Origin: Cellulophaga baltica
Lineage (GTDB): Bacteria > Bacteroidota > Bacteroidia > Flavobacteriales > Flavobacteriaceae
NCBI RefSeq assembly: GCF_900102165.1
Contig: NZ_FNBD01000003.1
Span: 404,829-468,828, forward strand
Direction of reading: 5' to 3'
Length of the DNA: 64,000 bases
Part shown: positions 24,593-32,755 of the stretch, one piece after another
Layout: each line of letters begins with the position of its first letter
Position numbering within the stretch: position 1 is the stretch's first letter
Notes under the pieces: generated by a model
Told to the model about the DNA's origin: nothing
The model's database searches: none
Seen by the model: only the letters and a program-made list of their open reading frames with translations
Made by a program: the position numbers and the translations under genes

Positions 24593-24636
24593 GATGGTGT
24601 ATTTATGTTATGTAAGTACTATAATACCTTTAAATG

Positions 24637-25329
24637 TTACAAGGTTTTTGTCATTTTATATTCAGGATAAGTTTTTTCTAGTAAATCTTCTGCTTTTGAT
24701 GGTATTTGAAATACCATCACATAAAATAGAATTATAATGGACACATTAAAAAAGCTCATTAAGCCTAAGAAGTGTGAACTTTCAATTTCAACTGGCATAT
24801 TTAAAATATGGATGGGTAATTGAAATAAGCTAAATAATCCCATCTGAGTAAGTAATATTTCTTCTAACATCCATTTGTGTTTTTTCTTTTTTAGGATTGT
24901 ATTATACTTTGTAAGTCTTATAAACGCAATTGCAAAAAAGCTTAAGTATAAAACCATAATTATTGAATGTTGGTAGTTTGGAGTAAAACTACTAAGTGTT
25001 GTATAAAGTAGTATCGTCAGAATTACAGTAAGCATAATTTTAGGTATTGTAAAGTATGCCTTATAAAAATTAAAAATAATTTTCAAGTATTTTTTATTCA
25101 AGGCTTTTCGGCGTTCTTCAACTACCTCTTGAAAACCAAACACACCAAATTTTTTAAACTCCATTTGTAGTGCTTCATTAAACGACAAGTTTGGATGTTG
25201 TAGAAGTAAAACTTCTATTCCGTTAGCTAAATGGTCTACTAATTCTGTTTGTAGGTCAAAGTGATACACAAAATGATCGTGTGTAAATGTATAAAGCTCT
25301 TGTATTTGTTCTTCAGTTAATTTATTCAT
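24637..25329 (-). CDS. Membrane protein with N-terminal PadR-associated-type helical domain (paralogue 3)
   Basis: 230 residues. The N-terminal soluble part (about 1-90) contains FDLQTELVDHLANGIE (about 24-39) and a following SFNEALQMEFKKFG helix, a pattern shared with the two upstream genes. It resembles the small helical domains (HAAS/DUF1700 type, name from memory) that accompany PadR regulators. The rest has about four to five membrane helices (IMLTVILTILLYTTLSSF, SIIMVLYLSFFAIAFIRL, VSIIILFYVMVFQI). Stop-to-start distance from paralogue 2 is 1 base. Probably regulates or senses for the adjacent ABC exporter; inference. Confidence 0.7.
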   Translation of the reverse strand: MNKLTEEQIQELYTFTHDHFVYHFDLQTELVDHLANGIEVLLLQHPNLSFNEALQMEFKKFGVFGFQEVVEERRKALNKKYLKIIFNFYKAYFTIPKIMLTVILTILLYTTLSSFTPNYQHSIIMVLYLSFFAIAFIRLTKYNTILKKKKHKWMLEEILLTQMGLFSLFQLPIHILNMPVEIESSHFLGLMSFFNVSIIILFYVMVFQIPSKAEDLLEKTYPEYKMTKTL

Positions 25330-25330
25330 G

Positions 25331-26002
25331 CTAGGCCATTTTTATTTTTTTGACTTGCATATGTGATTTTAATAGAAAATAAGAAAATGCCATATTGGAA
25401 ACAGCGAGAGTATTGTGGGCTAGTACCATAATGTTAATTTTATCTTCTTTAAAAATAGAATGGGTTTCAAGAACAAATGGATTAATTACTAAGTAAAACA
25501 AAATAAAAGGAAAGTAATGCCTATTAAATAAAAAACTAAATGAAGTTTTATATTTAGTGGTGTTAATTTGATATCCAAAGTAACATAAGATCATACTGCT
25601 TGCGAAAAATAATAGTCCAAATAGTTTATCAATATTGCTAAAAGCCAAGACGTCGCCAACAAATTGTAAGAGCAAATACAAGATTAGAGTACTTAATAAA
25701 GTGAAAAGAAGCATCTTGAAATAAAAGTGTTTTAGAATTTCCACACATTTTTTCATCATGATTTTTGGGCCAATCCACGCAATTCCCAGCCACCAACTTG
25801 AGTAATTACCTAATTCTTTATTCCATGTTATTACTTCTTTACTAAAAGCTTCTTCAAAAGAGCGATTTTCAGAGTCCATTTTGGTTTCTATACCATTGGC
25901 TATATGGTCTAAAACTTCATTTCTCAAATCAATTTGAGTCAGGTCTTTTTGATTCAAGTAAGTTTCTATGTTTAAAAGTTGATCTTCTCTTAAGTAATTC
26001 AT
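25331..26002 (-). CDS. Membrane protein with N-terminal PadR-associated-type helical domain (paralogue 2)
   Basis: 223 residues. The helical domain holds QIDLRNEVLDHIANGIETKM (about 23-42) and the SFEEAFSKEV helix, then a linker with many Trp residues (NKELGNYSSWWLGIAWIG) and about five membrane helices (LLFTLLSTLILYLLLQFVGD, IDKLFGLLFFASSMILCYFG, YFPFILFYLVINPFV, MAFSYFLLKS). The ATG at 26002 follows the stop of paralogue 1 by 1 base. Paralogy is recognisable mainly in the first 60 residues; the membrane parts have diverged. Confidence 0.7.
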   Translation of the reverse strand: MNYLREDQLLNIETYLNQKDLTQIDLRNEVLDHIANGIETKMDSENRSFEEAFSKEVITWNKELGNYSSWWLGIAWIGPKIMMKKCVEILKHFYFKMLLFTLLSTLILYLLLQFVGDVLAFSNIDKLFGLLFFASSMILCYFGYQINTTKYKTSFSFLFNRHYFPFILFYLVINPFVLETHSIFKEDKINIMVLAHNTLAVSNMAFSYFLLKSHMQVKKIKMA

Positions 26003-26003
26003 A

Positions 26004-26633
26004 TTATATTTTTTTATAAAGAGTGGTGTATTTTAGGTTATACTTATTTATGAGTGCGATAATTAAGTAGACTAGAGTGCAATCAAATGAGAGCAATAGA
26101 ATATTTAAATTACTATTCGTTTCAAATTCGGTTAAAGAGTAGAGTAAAAATTGATGCATCTGTATAAATAAGTTTAGTATAATACTCAATCTTTCTATAC
26201 CTGAATAGCGTTCTTTTCTGCCTAAATAAAAGCGAATACTGAAATAATAGATTGTTAGGCCGATTAAAATAATTGCAGGTCCAAATTTTAAAAAATAATT
26301 TAGATCATAATTAAAGCCTACTATTTTTAAGAAACTAAACATGGTAATTAATAGGAGTATAGTCGCTGGTGTTTGGTAAAAGGATATGATTTCTTTTAGT
26401 ATTCTTTTATCTGTTACCTTCTTAAATTCGATGTTAGCTTTTTGATGTTCTTTTTTATACAGCATCATGTAATTCTTGAAAGCATGGTAGAAATCTAAAT
26501 CTTCACTTTTCATTTTATTTTCAACCTCAGAGGCAACATGATCAACCATTTCCATTCTTACATCCGTAAACTCAATTTCTGAGTTTTGGAGGTAGGTATT
26601 TATGAATTGTATTTCTTGCTTTTCTAATTTCAC
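26004..26633 (-). CDS. Membrane protein with N-terminal PadR-associated-type helical domain (paralogue 1)
   Basis: 209 residues with a GTG start at 26633, 10 bases after the PadR stop. The helical domain contains EFTDVRMEMVDHVASEVENK (about 21-40) and DFYHAFKNYM, in register with the other two paralogues. About four membrane helices follow (PATILLLITMFSFLKIVGF, FGPAIILIGLTIYYFSIRFY, LSIILNLFIQMHQFLLYSL, LLLSFDCTLVYLIIALI). The conserved (M/V/L)-DH-(V/I/L)-A core is the feature shared by all three. Confidence 0.7.
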   Translation of the reverse strand: MKLEKQEIQFINTYLQNSEIEFTDVRMEMVDHVASEVENKMKSEDLDFYHAFKNYMMLYKKEHQKANIEFKKVTDKRILKEIISFYQTPATILLLITMFSFLKIVGFNYDLNYFLKFGPAIILIGLTIYYFSIRFYLGRKERYSGIERLSIILNLFIQMHQFLLYSLTEFETNSNLNILLLSFDCTLVYLIIALINKYNLKYTTLYKKI

Positions 26634-26643
26634 AACAAAACTG

Positions 26644-26982
26644 TTAAGTGATATTCCAGTCTGGGTTTACCAAATTTTGCATGCTTCGTATAAACTCTTC
26701 TAGATCGGCTAATCTATTTACGGTTTCTTTTTCACCAAGTTCGGTGAGTTTATAATATTTGCGTAATCTATTATCAACTTTTGCGACCTCTACGTCTAGT
26801 AGGCCTTCAGCTTCTAATTTATGCAATGCCGGATAGAGTGCTCCTTCTGTAATATTCAGTTCCCCTTTGGTAAGAGCTTTTACTTTCTGCGTAATTTCAT
26901 AGCCATACATCTTACCTTGCTCATCTAAAAGTTTTAAGATGATGGTATTTAAACTCCCTTTGTACAATTTTGAATTCCCCAT
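26644..26982 (-). CDS. PadR family transcriptional regulator
   Basis: 112 residues, the compact PadR type. The winged helix is clear: LNTIILKLLDEQGKMYGYEI (about 9-28), TQKVKALTKGELNITEGALY (recognition helix region) and PALHKLEAEGLLDVEVAKVD (wing). It ends in a short dimerisation helix. It is the first gene of an operon with three PadR-associated-type membrane proteins and an ABC exporter. A perfect inverted repeat overlapping its own promoter suggests autorepression. ATG at 26982. Confidence 0.93.
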   Translation of the reverse strand: MGNSKLYKGSLNTIILKLLDEQGKMYGYEITQKVKALTKGELNITEGALYPALHKLEAEGLLDVEVAKVDNRLRKYYKLTELGEKETVNRLADLEEFIRSMQNLVNPDWNIT

Positions 26983-27004
26983 TTTATATTACTTCCTTTA
27001 ACTT

Positions 27005-27031
27005 CAAATATACATAATTTTCTTATGTATA
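27005..27031 (-). promoter_or_regulatory. PadR promoter with overlapping operator
   Basis: Minus-strand TATATTTG (27012-27005) is a full -7 element 22 bases upstream of the padR ATG. The arms TATACATAA (27009-27017) and TTATGTATA (27023-27031) are perfect inverted copies with 5 bases between and overlap it. A further TTATGCAT half-site follows at 27038-27045. ATAC/GTAT-type palindromes are typical PadR targets. Confidence 0.65.
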
Positions 27032-27112
27032 AGATTCTTATGCATGTTATTTTACGCTTTTTCAGTTTTATATGGTTTCGCCTTTGCTTAATTTTACAGA
27101 AAATTAATATCC

Positions 27113-28162
27113 ATGAGCGATTTTCATTCTTTAAAAGTTTCTAATGTACAGCCCTTAACTGCGAGTTCTGTAGCGATTACTTTTGCTATTCCAGATGAAT
27201 TAAAAGATACCTTTACTTTTAGTGCGGGTCAATATATTACTATTAGTAAGGAAATAAATGGTGTTGAAGTTAGAAGAGCTTATTCGATATCTTCTGTTCC
27301 GGCATCAGGAAAAATAACCGTAGGTGTTAAAAAGATAACAGATGGTACCTTTTCGGTATATGCGAATGATAAAATAAAAGTGGGCGATGTTTTAGAGGTA
27401 ATGCCTCCGGAAGGTCGTTTTATATTTCAGCCTAGCAATGCTGCTAAGCATGTTGCTGGTTTTGTGGCGGGTAGTGGAATTACACCTATTATGAGTATTG
27501 CGGAGACCGTATTAAAGAGTCACCTTAATAGCACCTTTGTGTTGGTGTATGGAAACCAAAATACGGATGAGGTTATGTTTTCTAAAGAACTAGAGGCTTT
27601 ACAAAAACAGTATGCAAATCGGTTTTTTGTACAACATGTGTTTAGTAGAGTTAATCAAGAGGGTGCTCTTTTTGGTAGAATAGAAGGCTCTACTGTAAAT
27701 TATATTGTTAAGAATAAATTTAAAGATACTTCATTTGATGCTTTCTACTTATGTGGGCCAGAAGAAATGATCGATTTGGTTTCAGAAACCTTGCAAACCG
27801 CAAACATTGCTAAAGATAAAATTCATTTTGAACTTTTTACAGCTTCAGAAACCGTAGATACTATGGCGGAAAGCTTAGATGGTGCTACTAAGGTAGAGGT
27901 GGTGGTTGATGATGAAACATTTTCGTTCTCAATGGACAAAAAAATGTTAGTTTTAGATGCGGTACTTAAAGAAAATATAGATGCTCCTTATTCTTGTCAA
28001 GGCGGGGTTTGCAGTAGTTGTATTGCTCGTGTGACAGAAGGAAAAGCAGAGATGGTAAAGAATCAAATATTAACTGATGGTGAAATTGCAGAAGGCTTAA
28101 TCCTTACTTGCCAAGCGCATCCATTAACAGCAACACTGAAAGTAGATTTTGATGATGTATAG
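27113..28162 (+). CDS. PaaE-like ferredoxin-NAD(P)H oxidoreductase
   Basis: 349 residues in three modules. A FAD-binding beta-barrel with RRAYSISSVP (about 54-63), a NAD(P)-binding part with AGSGITPIMSI (about 119-129) and YLCGPEEMID, and a C-terminal plant-type 2Fe-2S domain with cysteines at about 295, 300, 303 and 333 (CQGGVCSSC ... LTC). This is the layout of phenylacetyl-CoA epoxidase reductase PaaE and related oxygenase reductases. No paaABCD genes are nearby, so it probably serves another oxygenase or desaturase; in Flavobacteriaceae it often stands alone. ATG at 27113. Confidence 0.88.
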   Translation: MSDFHSLKVSNVQPLTASSVAITFAIPDELKDTFTFSAGQYITISKEINGVEVRRAYSISSVPASGKITVGVKKITDGTFSVYANDKIKVGDVLEVMPPEGRFIFQPSNAAKHVAGFVAGSGITPIMSIAETVLKSHLNSTFVLVYGNQNTDEVMFSKELEALQKQYANRFFVQHVFSRVNQEGALFGRIEGSTVNYIVKNKFKDTSFDAFYLCGPEEMIDLVSETLQTANIAKDKIHFELFTASETVDTMAESLDGATKVEVVVDDETFSFSMDKKMLVLDAVLKENIDAPYSCQGGVCSSCIARVTEGKAEMVKNQILTDGEIAEGLILTCQAHPLTATLKVDFDDV

Positions 28163-28186
28163 CTTTTAAGTTGTAAAAGTTTAGTG

Positions 28187-28227
28187 AACAGGAATAGGAA
28201 TGCTTGCATTTTATTCCTGTTTTTTTA
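28187..28227. terminator. Bidirectional terminator between the PaaE-like and patatin genes
   Basis: AACAGGAAT (28187-28195) and ATTCCTGTT (28213-28221) form a perfect 9-bp stem followed by a T run on the plus strand. The patatin stop codon overlaps the T run. Confidence 0.75.
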
Positions 28228-29007
28228 TGCTTTAACTAGCGCTTCAAATTGCCTACATGCATGATCATACCCTAGTGTATAGGCTTTCTCGATGGCCTTA
28301 CGGTCTAACATGCCAATATGTTCCAATTCTGAAGATTCAAATAACAAATTACATGATTTTAGCTTGGCTTTTGAAGCAGCATAAATCATCAAACCCGTTA
28401 CTCTACCTGTTAATTGATAAGAGTTTTTTAGGTCTTTTTTTTCAAGCTTGCTCACGATCGAAACATTACTGCCAATGATATAATCACATTTGTCATATAA
28501 GGGTTCTGATGGAAAATTATTCATGATTCCACCATCTGCATATAATTGCCCATTTATTTCAATTGGGCTAAATACAGGCGGTAACGCAGCAGAGGCTAAT
28601 AATGGTCTAATTAATTCTCCTGTAGAAAAAAATTCCGCATCACCATCTTGAATATTCGTTGCTACAATATGTAATTCTTTTCCTAAAGCTTCAAAGGTGT
28701 CTTCTGGGAAATATGCTTTAAAGAAGCGAATGTATTTATCCGTATCCATGAAGCCGGCCTTTGCGATAGTTAAAAACTGATAATTGAATAAGGGGGTCGT
28801 TTTAAAAAAACTAAGCATATCATCAATAGAGTTTCCATTGGCATATAAAGCACCTACTAAGGCGCCTACGCTACTCCCTGTAACGTACTTTGCTTCTATG
28901 TCAAATTCTTTCATGGCTTTAATAAGTCCAATGTGCGCCATGCCTCTTACACCTCCACCTGATAATACAAGTCCGATTGATTGATTACTTGACAATTCTT
29001 TGGTCAT
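28225..29007 (-). CDS. Patatin-like phospholipase (RssA type)
   Basis: 260 residues. All patatin signatures are present: the oxyanion loop SGGGVRGMAHIG (16-27), the nucleophile elbow GSSVG (44-48, Ser46) and the catalytic Asp158 in YADGGIMNN. No signal peptide, so it is a cytoplasmic or membrane-associated lipid acyl hydrolase; the substrate is unknown. A good promoter motif (TAAATTTG, minus strand) lies 29 bases upstream. ATG at 29007. Confidence 0.92.
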   Translation of the reverse strand: MTKELSSNQSIGLVLSGGGVRGMAHIGLIKAMKEFDIEAKYVTGSSVGALVGALYANGNSIDDMLSFFKTTPLFNYQFLTIAKAGFMDTDKYIRFFKAYFPEDTFEALGKELHIVATNIQDGDAEFFSTGELIRPLLASAALPPVFSPIEINGQLYADGGIMNNFPSEPLYDKCDYIIGSNVSIVSKLEKKDLKNSYQLTGRVTGLMIYAASKAKLKSCNLLFESSELEHIGMLDRKAIEKAYTLGYDHACRQFEALVKA

Positions 29008-29036
29008 AAATAGCTATAATTTGAAAGCACTTCGTT

Positions 29037-29044
29037 CAAATTTA
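29037..29044 (-). promoter_or_regulatory. Candidate -7 element TAAATTTG of the patatin gene
   Basis: Full match to TAnnTTTG on the minus strand, 29 bases upstream of the ATG. A TTG is present 23 bases further upstream. A half-site like the TetR-linked palindrome (CCGTTTGGTTTGT, 29081-29093) lies just upstream. Confidence 0.55.
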
Positions 29045-29133
29045 CTATAAAATAGCCGTTAAAGACTCAATTTTTTCAGACCGTTTGGTTTGTTACATAC
29101 GGAGTTTTCCATTTATCTGAAGAAAATAGGTGG

Positions 29134-29145
29134 TTCATCGATGAA
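29134..29145. promoter_or_regulatory. Perfect 12-bp palindrome TTCATCGATGAA
   Basis: Complete self-complementarity in the gap between the kinase and patatin genes. ATCGAT-centred motifs recur in other gene-poor gaps of this window (20961, 21108, 21189, 61278). Confidence 0.35.
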
Positions 29146-29195
29146 ATACAGGTGCTCGGAGAAGTATGTATGTAGATGAGCATTTTTGTAGCATG

Positions 29196-29223
29196 CCAAA
29201 ACCAACTAATCAGTTGGTTTTGG
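29196..29223. repeat. Perfect 12-bp inverted repeat CCAAAACCAACT...AGTTGGTTTTGG
   Basis: The arms are separated by AATC. The half AAACCAACTAAT matches the TetR-linked palindrome (AAACCGACTAAT) at 11 of 12 bases. It lies 27 bases after the kinase stop codon and could terminate the SusCD operon, but there is no U run after the stem on the minus strand, so a regulator site is equally possible. Confidence 0.6.
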
Positions 29224-29250
29224 AGTGCTGATAGGAAAATTTTTATTTAT

Positions 29251-30237
29251 CTAGTTGACAATTGTTTTTCGTGCCTCTTTTAATAATTCAACTCGTTTTT
29301 TTAGCGGTATTTGTAAGGGTAATTGCGCTAGACCAATAATTCTTCTTATGATTTCTACCGCTACAAATTTGTGGCATAACTCTTCATCTAAGCTGCATGA
29401 ATTTTTATAATGTCTTAGGGCTTTTTTAATTAACTCTTCTGGTTGATCTGCCATTTTTAAATGTGCAATAGTAACTCCAATTTCAAATTCTGGTATTCCA
29501 AAAAAGCAAAACTCGGGATCTATTATGCGTACTCCAGAAGCTCTTTTGAGCCAGCTGCCAGGAAAGTAATCGCCATGCAACAATACACTGCCATCAGCTA
29601 AATATAGTTTGCCTAAGGCAAGGACGGCTTTTTTTAATTTATCATCTTGTTTTAAAAGATCTGCCTCTTGCTGTAGGCCAGGTAAAATATCATCTAAATT
29701 AATTCCGTTTTCCTCTAAGTACGGATATTTAAAAATATGCTCATGGTTTAACTCGCGCATATTTTTGTTCGATATTCTTTGGGCTGTAGTTTCAGAATTT
29801 ATAGAGGTATGTAATTTTGCAATAAAATAGATAACCGTTAGTAGATCTGCTTCAGGAATAACCTTCCCGTCCTCATAGAGATAAGAGTAGTCTAGGCCTT
29901 TTCCTAAATCATCCATTAGCATAATGCTGTTTTCTTGATCTAAACCAATAACGTTAGGCATCATTAATTTAAGCTGAGGTACGGTTCCGGCTAGTTTATA
30001 AAATTCTGCTTCCCGTAAAACGCGTTCAGAAGGTGCTGCAACTTGTGGGTACTTTTCCACATATTCCCGACTTTGTTTGATGATAAATGACCTTCTGTTG
30101 GTGGTAATCCGCAGTGTAAAATTCATATTACCATCTCCTGGCTTTTCTGCAGAGAGAATAGTTTCATCTTCATAAAGCCATTCCTTTGAATGAAGGTATG
30201 AACTTAATGCTGCTATAGTATTATTGAGTTTTATCAC
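29251..30237 (-). CDS. Methylthioribose-kinase-like sugar kinase (APH fold)
   Basis: 328 residues. The start is GTG at 30237, one base after the nucleoside hydrolase stop. Kinase signs: glycine loop GDGNMNF (34-40), probable ATP lysine in FIIKQS (Lys54), catalytic loop HGDYFPGS (221-228) and metal motif IDPEFCF (239-245). The combinations GDGNxN, HGDxxxGS and DPEFxF are those of 5-methylthioribose kinase (MtnK) rather than antibiotic kinases. It likely phosphorylates a ribose derivative at C1. The nucleoside hydrolase next to it would release such a sugar. The exact substrate is inference. Confidence 0.75.
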   Translation of the reverse strand: MIKLNNTIAALSSYLHSKEWLYEDETILSAEKPGDGNMNFTLRITTNRRSFIIKQSREYVEKYPQVAAPSERVLREAEFYKLAGTVPQLKLMMPNVIGLDQENSIMLMDDLGKGLDYSYLYEDGKVIPEADLLTVIYFIAKLHTSINSETTAQRISNKNMRELNHEHIFKYPYLEENGINLDDILPGLQQEADLLKQDDKLKKAVLALGKLYLADGSVLLHGDYFPGSWLKRASGVRIIDPEFCFFGIPEFEIGVTIAHLKMADQPEELIKKALRHYKNSCSLDEELCHKFVAVEIIRRIIGLAQLPLQIPLKKRVELLKEARKTIVN

Positions 30238-30238
30238 C

Positions 30239-31294
30239 TTACTTATTTTTATAACTAGCTATTAATTTTTGATGGTAATCAGGTACCACATCAAAGCAAT
30301 ATTTTACAGGGGTTCCTTTGGTGTCATCACAAAGTAGGTATTGTTTGAATACTTGTTTGTCATTTTCGTTTAGGGTATCATCAAGATGCAGTTCTAAACG
30401 TGCTAGTAAAGGCTCAGAAACAATATCTTCTGGTGCTATAATATAATGACTTGCCAAAGCGTCAAAAGGGTTAAACCCTGTTGCTCCTTGAGTTTTCCAT
30501 TGTTCTAGCCAAGGTTGCGATGCTGTCGCCAACCAATTCATAGGCGTGTTGTAGGTTTTGAGCGTATCTAAATCTTGTTGTTCAATCCAAACTTTACTGG
30601 AAATTTCAAACGGACATAATACTACGGGCACTTTATAATCTAAAAGGACCTGAAATGCAGCATTGTCTAAATCAAAATTCAAATCTTTAGCCTTAACACC
30701 TTTTGTTCCAATATTAAAAATATCATTTGGAGTTCTACGACCCGCCACTAAAACTACTTCTATGATTTCAGATTTCAGTTCTGGATATTTCAACATTAAG
30801 AGACCAATGTTTGTAGCAGGACCTATGGCTAAAATGGTCATAGGGTTTTTTTTAAGAGCACTTGCTAAAGCCTCTACAGCATCATTTGTTTCTACATTGT
30901 TGAGGTCAATAGGTACTCCCGAACCTTTAAAGACAGAAATTTTCTGTTCCATAAACTCTTGGTTAATATAATTTCCTATGCTAAACGCATTTTCAATATT
31001 GGTATTGCCAAAAACGGTACTCATCCCTTTTATTTCTACATTTTCAGCATTTAATAATTGCAATACAGCATAGCCATCATCAACATCAGAATAGCCAGGT
31101 CTATTGATGTTTTTCTTGCCAACGGCTAAGTCAGCATCAATCCACACCATTTTTTTGCCTTCAATCTTTTCTACTGTTTGGGTTTCTGTTTTAATAGGCT
31201 CTGTTGCTTTAACGTCCTTCTTTTTCTCAGAATTACAAGCACTGAACATTGTAACCACTAATAAAATACCGATTAGATTAATTTTATTTCTCAT
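30239..31294 (-). CDS. Inosine-uridine-type nucleoside hydrolase, lipoprotein
   Basis: 351 residues. A lipoprotein signal (LLVVTMFSAC, Cys20) is followed by the nucleoside hydrolase domain. The calcium-binding N-terminal cluster is modified: WIDADLAVGKKN (about 51-62) stands for the usual DTDxGxDD, and SDVDDGYAVLQLL shortly after supplies an Asp-rich DxDDxxA motif. Later motifs ILAIGPATNIGLLMLKYPEL and a C-terminal FDALA are typical. It would split N-glycosidic bonds of nucleosides at the membrane or in the periplasm. It lies between susD and the kinase gene with 4- and 1-base gaps, so uptake, cleavage and phosphorylation genes are one unit. Confidence 0.85.
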   Translation of the reverse strand: MRNKINLIGILLVVTMFSACNSEKKKDVKATEPIKTETQTVEKIEGKKMVWIDADLAVGKKNINRPGYSDVDDGYAVLQLLNAENVEIKGMSTVFGNTNIENAFSIGNYINQEFMEQKISVFKGSGVPIDLNNVETNDAVEALASALKKNPMTILAIGPATNIGLLMLKYPELKSEIIEVVLVAGRRTPNDIFNIGTKGVKAKDLNFDLDNAAFQVLLDYKVPVVLCPFEISSKVWIEQQDLDTLKTYNTPMNWLATASQPWLEQWKTQGATGFNPFDALASHYIIAPEDIVSEPLLARLELHLDDTLNENDKQVFKQYLLCDDTKGTPVKYCFDVVPDYHQKLIASYKNK

Positions 31295-31298
31295 AAGT

Positions 31299-32750
31299 TT
31301 ATTCTTTTTCCCACCAACCTTTACTGTTTATATTGTCTCCGCCAATTCTTGACGATGCCTCTTGATAATTTGCATTGTTTGAAGCTTGTTCTGATTCTGG
31401 ATATAAATACCGAACGGGATATTTTCCTTCATTAAAATTATCGGGTCCTGCTTTTAAATTAGGTATACCTGTTCTTCGTACATTGAACCAAGCTTCGTGC
31501 CCAACAGAAATTAGACTAAACCATTTCTGAGCTAGTATCTTAGTAAGATCAGTTTCACTCCCATCTAACGCTATTTCAGGTCTTGTAAAATAATCTGCAG
31601 GTACAACAGTGTTGTAATAATCAAAACTTGCCGTTATAGCGTTTTCATAATAGGTATTGACATCTCCAGAGATAAAACCTCTAGCAACAGCTTCTGCCAA
31701 GGCAAATTGTGTTTCTGAGTATTGCATGTATTGTGCATCTACACCATCTGGCGCATCGCGGAAAATACTTCCAAATAAAGAAATGTTATTTAAATCTACG
31801 CCACTACTTGCAATGGTGTTTGTAGACTGCCCATTTACTAAGCCATTATATTCTGGTGTTGTATTGCTGCTAGTAGCAGGAGAAGCACTGTAAAGTACCA
31901 TCATGCGTGGATCATTCCAGGATTTCAGAATAGAGTCTACTGTTGCGGTCATGCGGTGTTCATTATACGTACCCGATGAGGCGTTGAATAAAGGAAACTG
32001 ATTGGGGGCAGAACTTAAATAAGGCACTACGGCATTATCTGCATTTGATTGCATTAGGTTTCCAGAATCTGCTAAGGCTTGGAGTGCGCTAAAATCAATA
32101 CTCCTTTTGCTAATACGCAATAGGTAACGCACTTGTAAAGAGTTAGCAAATTTTACCCACTTGGTTAAATCGCCGTTAAACAGCACATCACCTTCAATAG
32201 TGGCGTTGCTATTTTCTAAGGTAGCAACCGATTTCTGTAGCACGGCAATAATCCCTGTTTGTGAATCGGTATAGATACTCTCTTGTGTATCGTACTTTGG
32301 TAAAAATGCACCATCTAAAGCTCCTAAAGCTTCTGTATAAGGTACGTCATTCCATAAATCTGTGAGTTGTGAGAATAAATAACTTTGCATAATATCACCT
32401 ACCGCATTGTAGGCTTCATTGGAGGCTGCAGAGGCTTTTATAGATTGAATATCTGAAAGTAATCCGAAAATTGAATTCCAGTATTCGCTATTGGAGCCCA
32501 TTTCATAACGATCTATACGTTCAAATTCTATACTTGCCGAGAACTGAGCTAAATAATTAGACTGTCTAAACCCTTGTTCGTAGGCATTTAAATCTGATGA
32601 AACAGATAGTACATTCGTTAATAAAAATTGTGGACTTACCGTTTCTGGATTATTATTGTTTTCATTTATTTCATTAAAATCATCCGTACACGCCGTAATA
32701 ACGGTGCCAGATACCAATAGTGCTAAAAGTAGCTTTATATAATTTTTCAT
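31299..32750 (-). CDS. SusD/RagB-like outer-membrane lipoprotein
   Basis: 483 residues. Lipoprotein signal LLVSGTVITAC (Cys21), then the SusD_2-type alpha-helical fold: NNNNPETVSPQFLLTNVLSV near the N-terminus, SYLFSQLTDLWNDVPYTEAL (about 125-144), and a C-terminal LAQKWFSLISVGHEAWFNVR typical of the family. SusD-like proteins cap a SusC channel and bind the nutrient. The gene is 5 bases after susC. In context the cargo is probably a nucleoside or nucleoside-containing compound, not starch. ATG at 32750. Confidence 0.92.
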   Translation of the reverse strand: MKNYIKLLLALLVSGTVITACTDDFNEINENNNNPETVSPQFLLTNVLSVSSDLNAYEQGFRQSNYLAQFSASIEFERIDRYEMGSNSEYWNSIFGLLSDIQSIKASAASNEAYNAVGDIMQSYLFSQLTDLWNDVPYTEALGALDGAFLPKYDTQESIYTDSQTGIIAVLQKSVATLENSNATIEGDVLFNGDLTKWVKFANSLQVRYLLRISKRSIDFSALQALADSGNLMQSNADNAVVPYLSSAPNQFPLFNASSGTYNEHRMTATVDSILKSWNDPRMMVLYSASPATSSNTTPEYNGLVNGQSTNTIASSGVDLNNISLFGSIFRDAPDGVDAQYMQYSETQFALAEAVARGFISGDVNTYYENAITASFDYYNTVVPADYFTRPEIALDGSETDLTKILAQKWFSLISVGHEAWFNVRRTGIPNLKAGPDNFNEGKYPVRYLYPESEQASNNANYQEASSRIGGDNINSKGWWEKE

Positions 32751-32755
32751 TTTTC

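Noticed and set aside
29251..30237. Antibiotic (aminoglycoside) phosphotransferase
   Set aside because: The fold is shared, but the GDGNMN, HGDxxxGS and DPEF motifs and the neighbours point to a methylthioribose-type sugar kinase.
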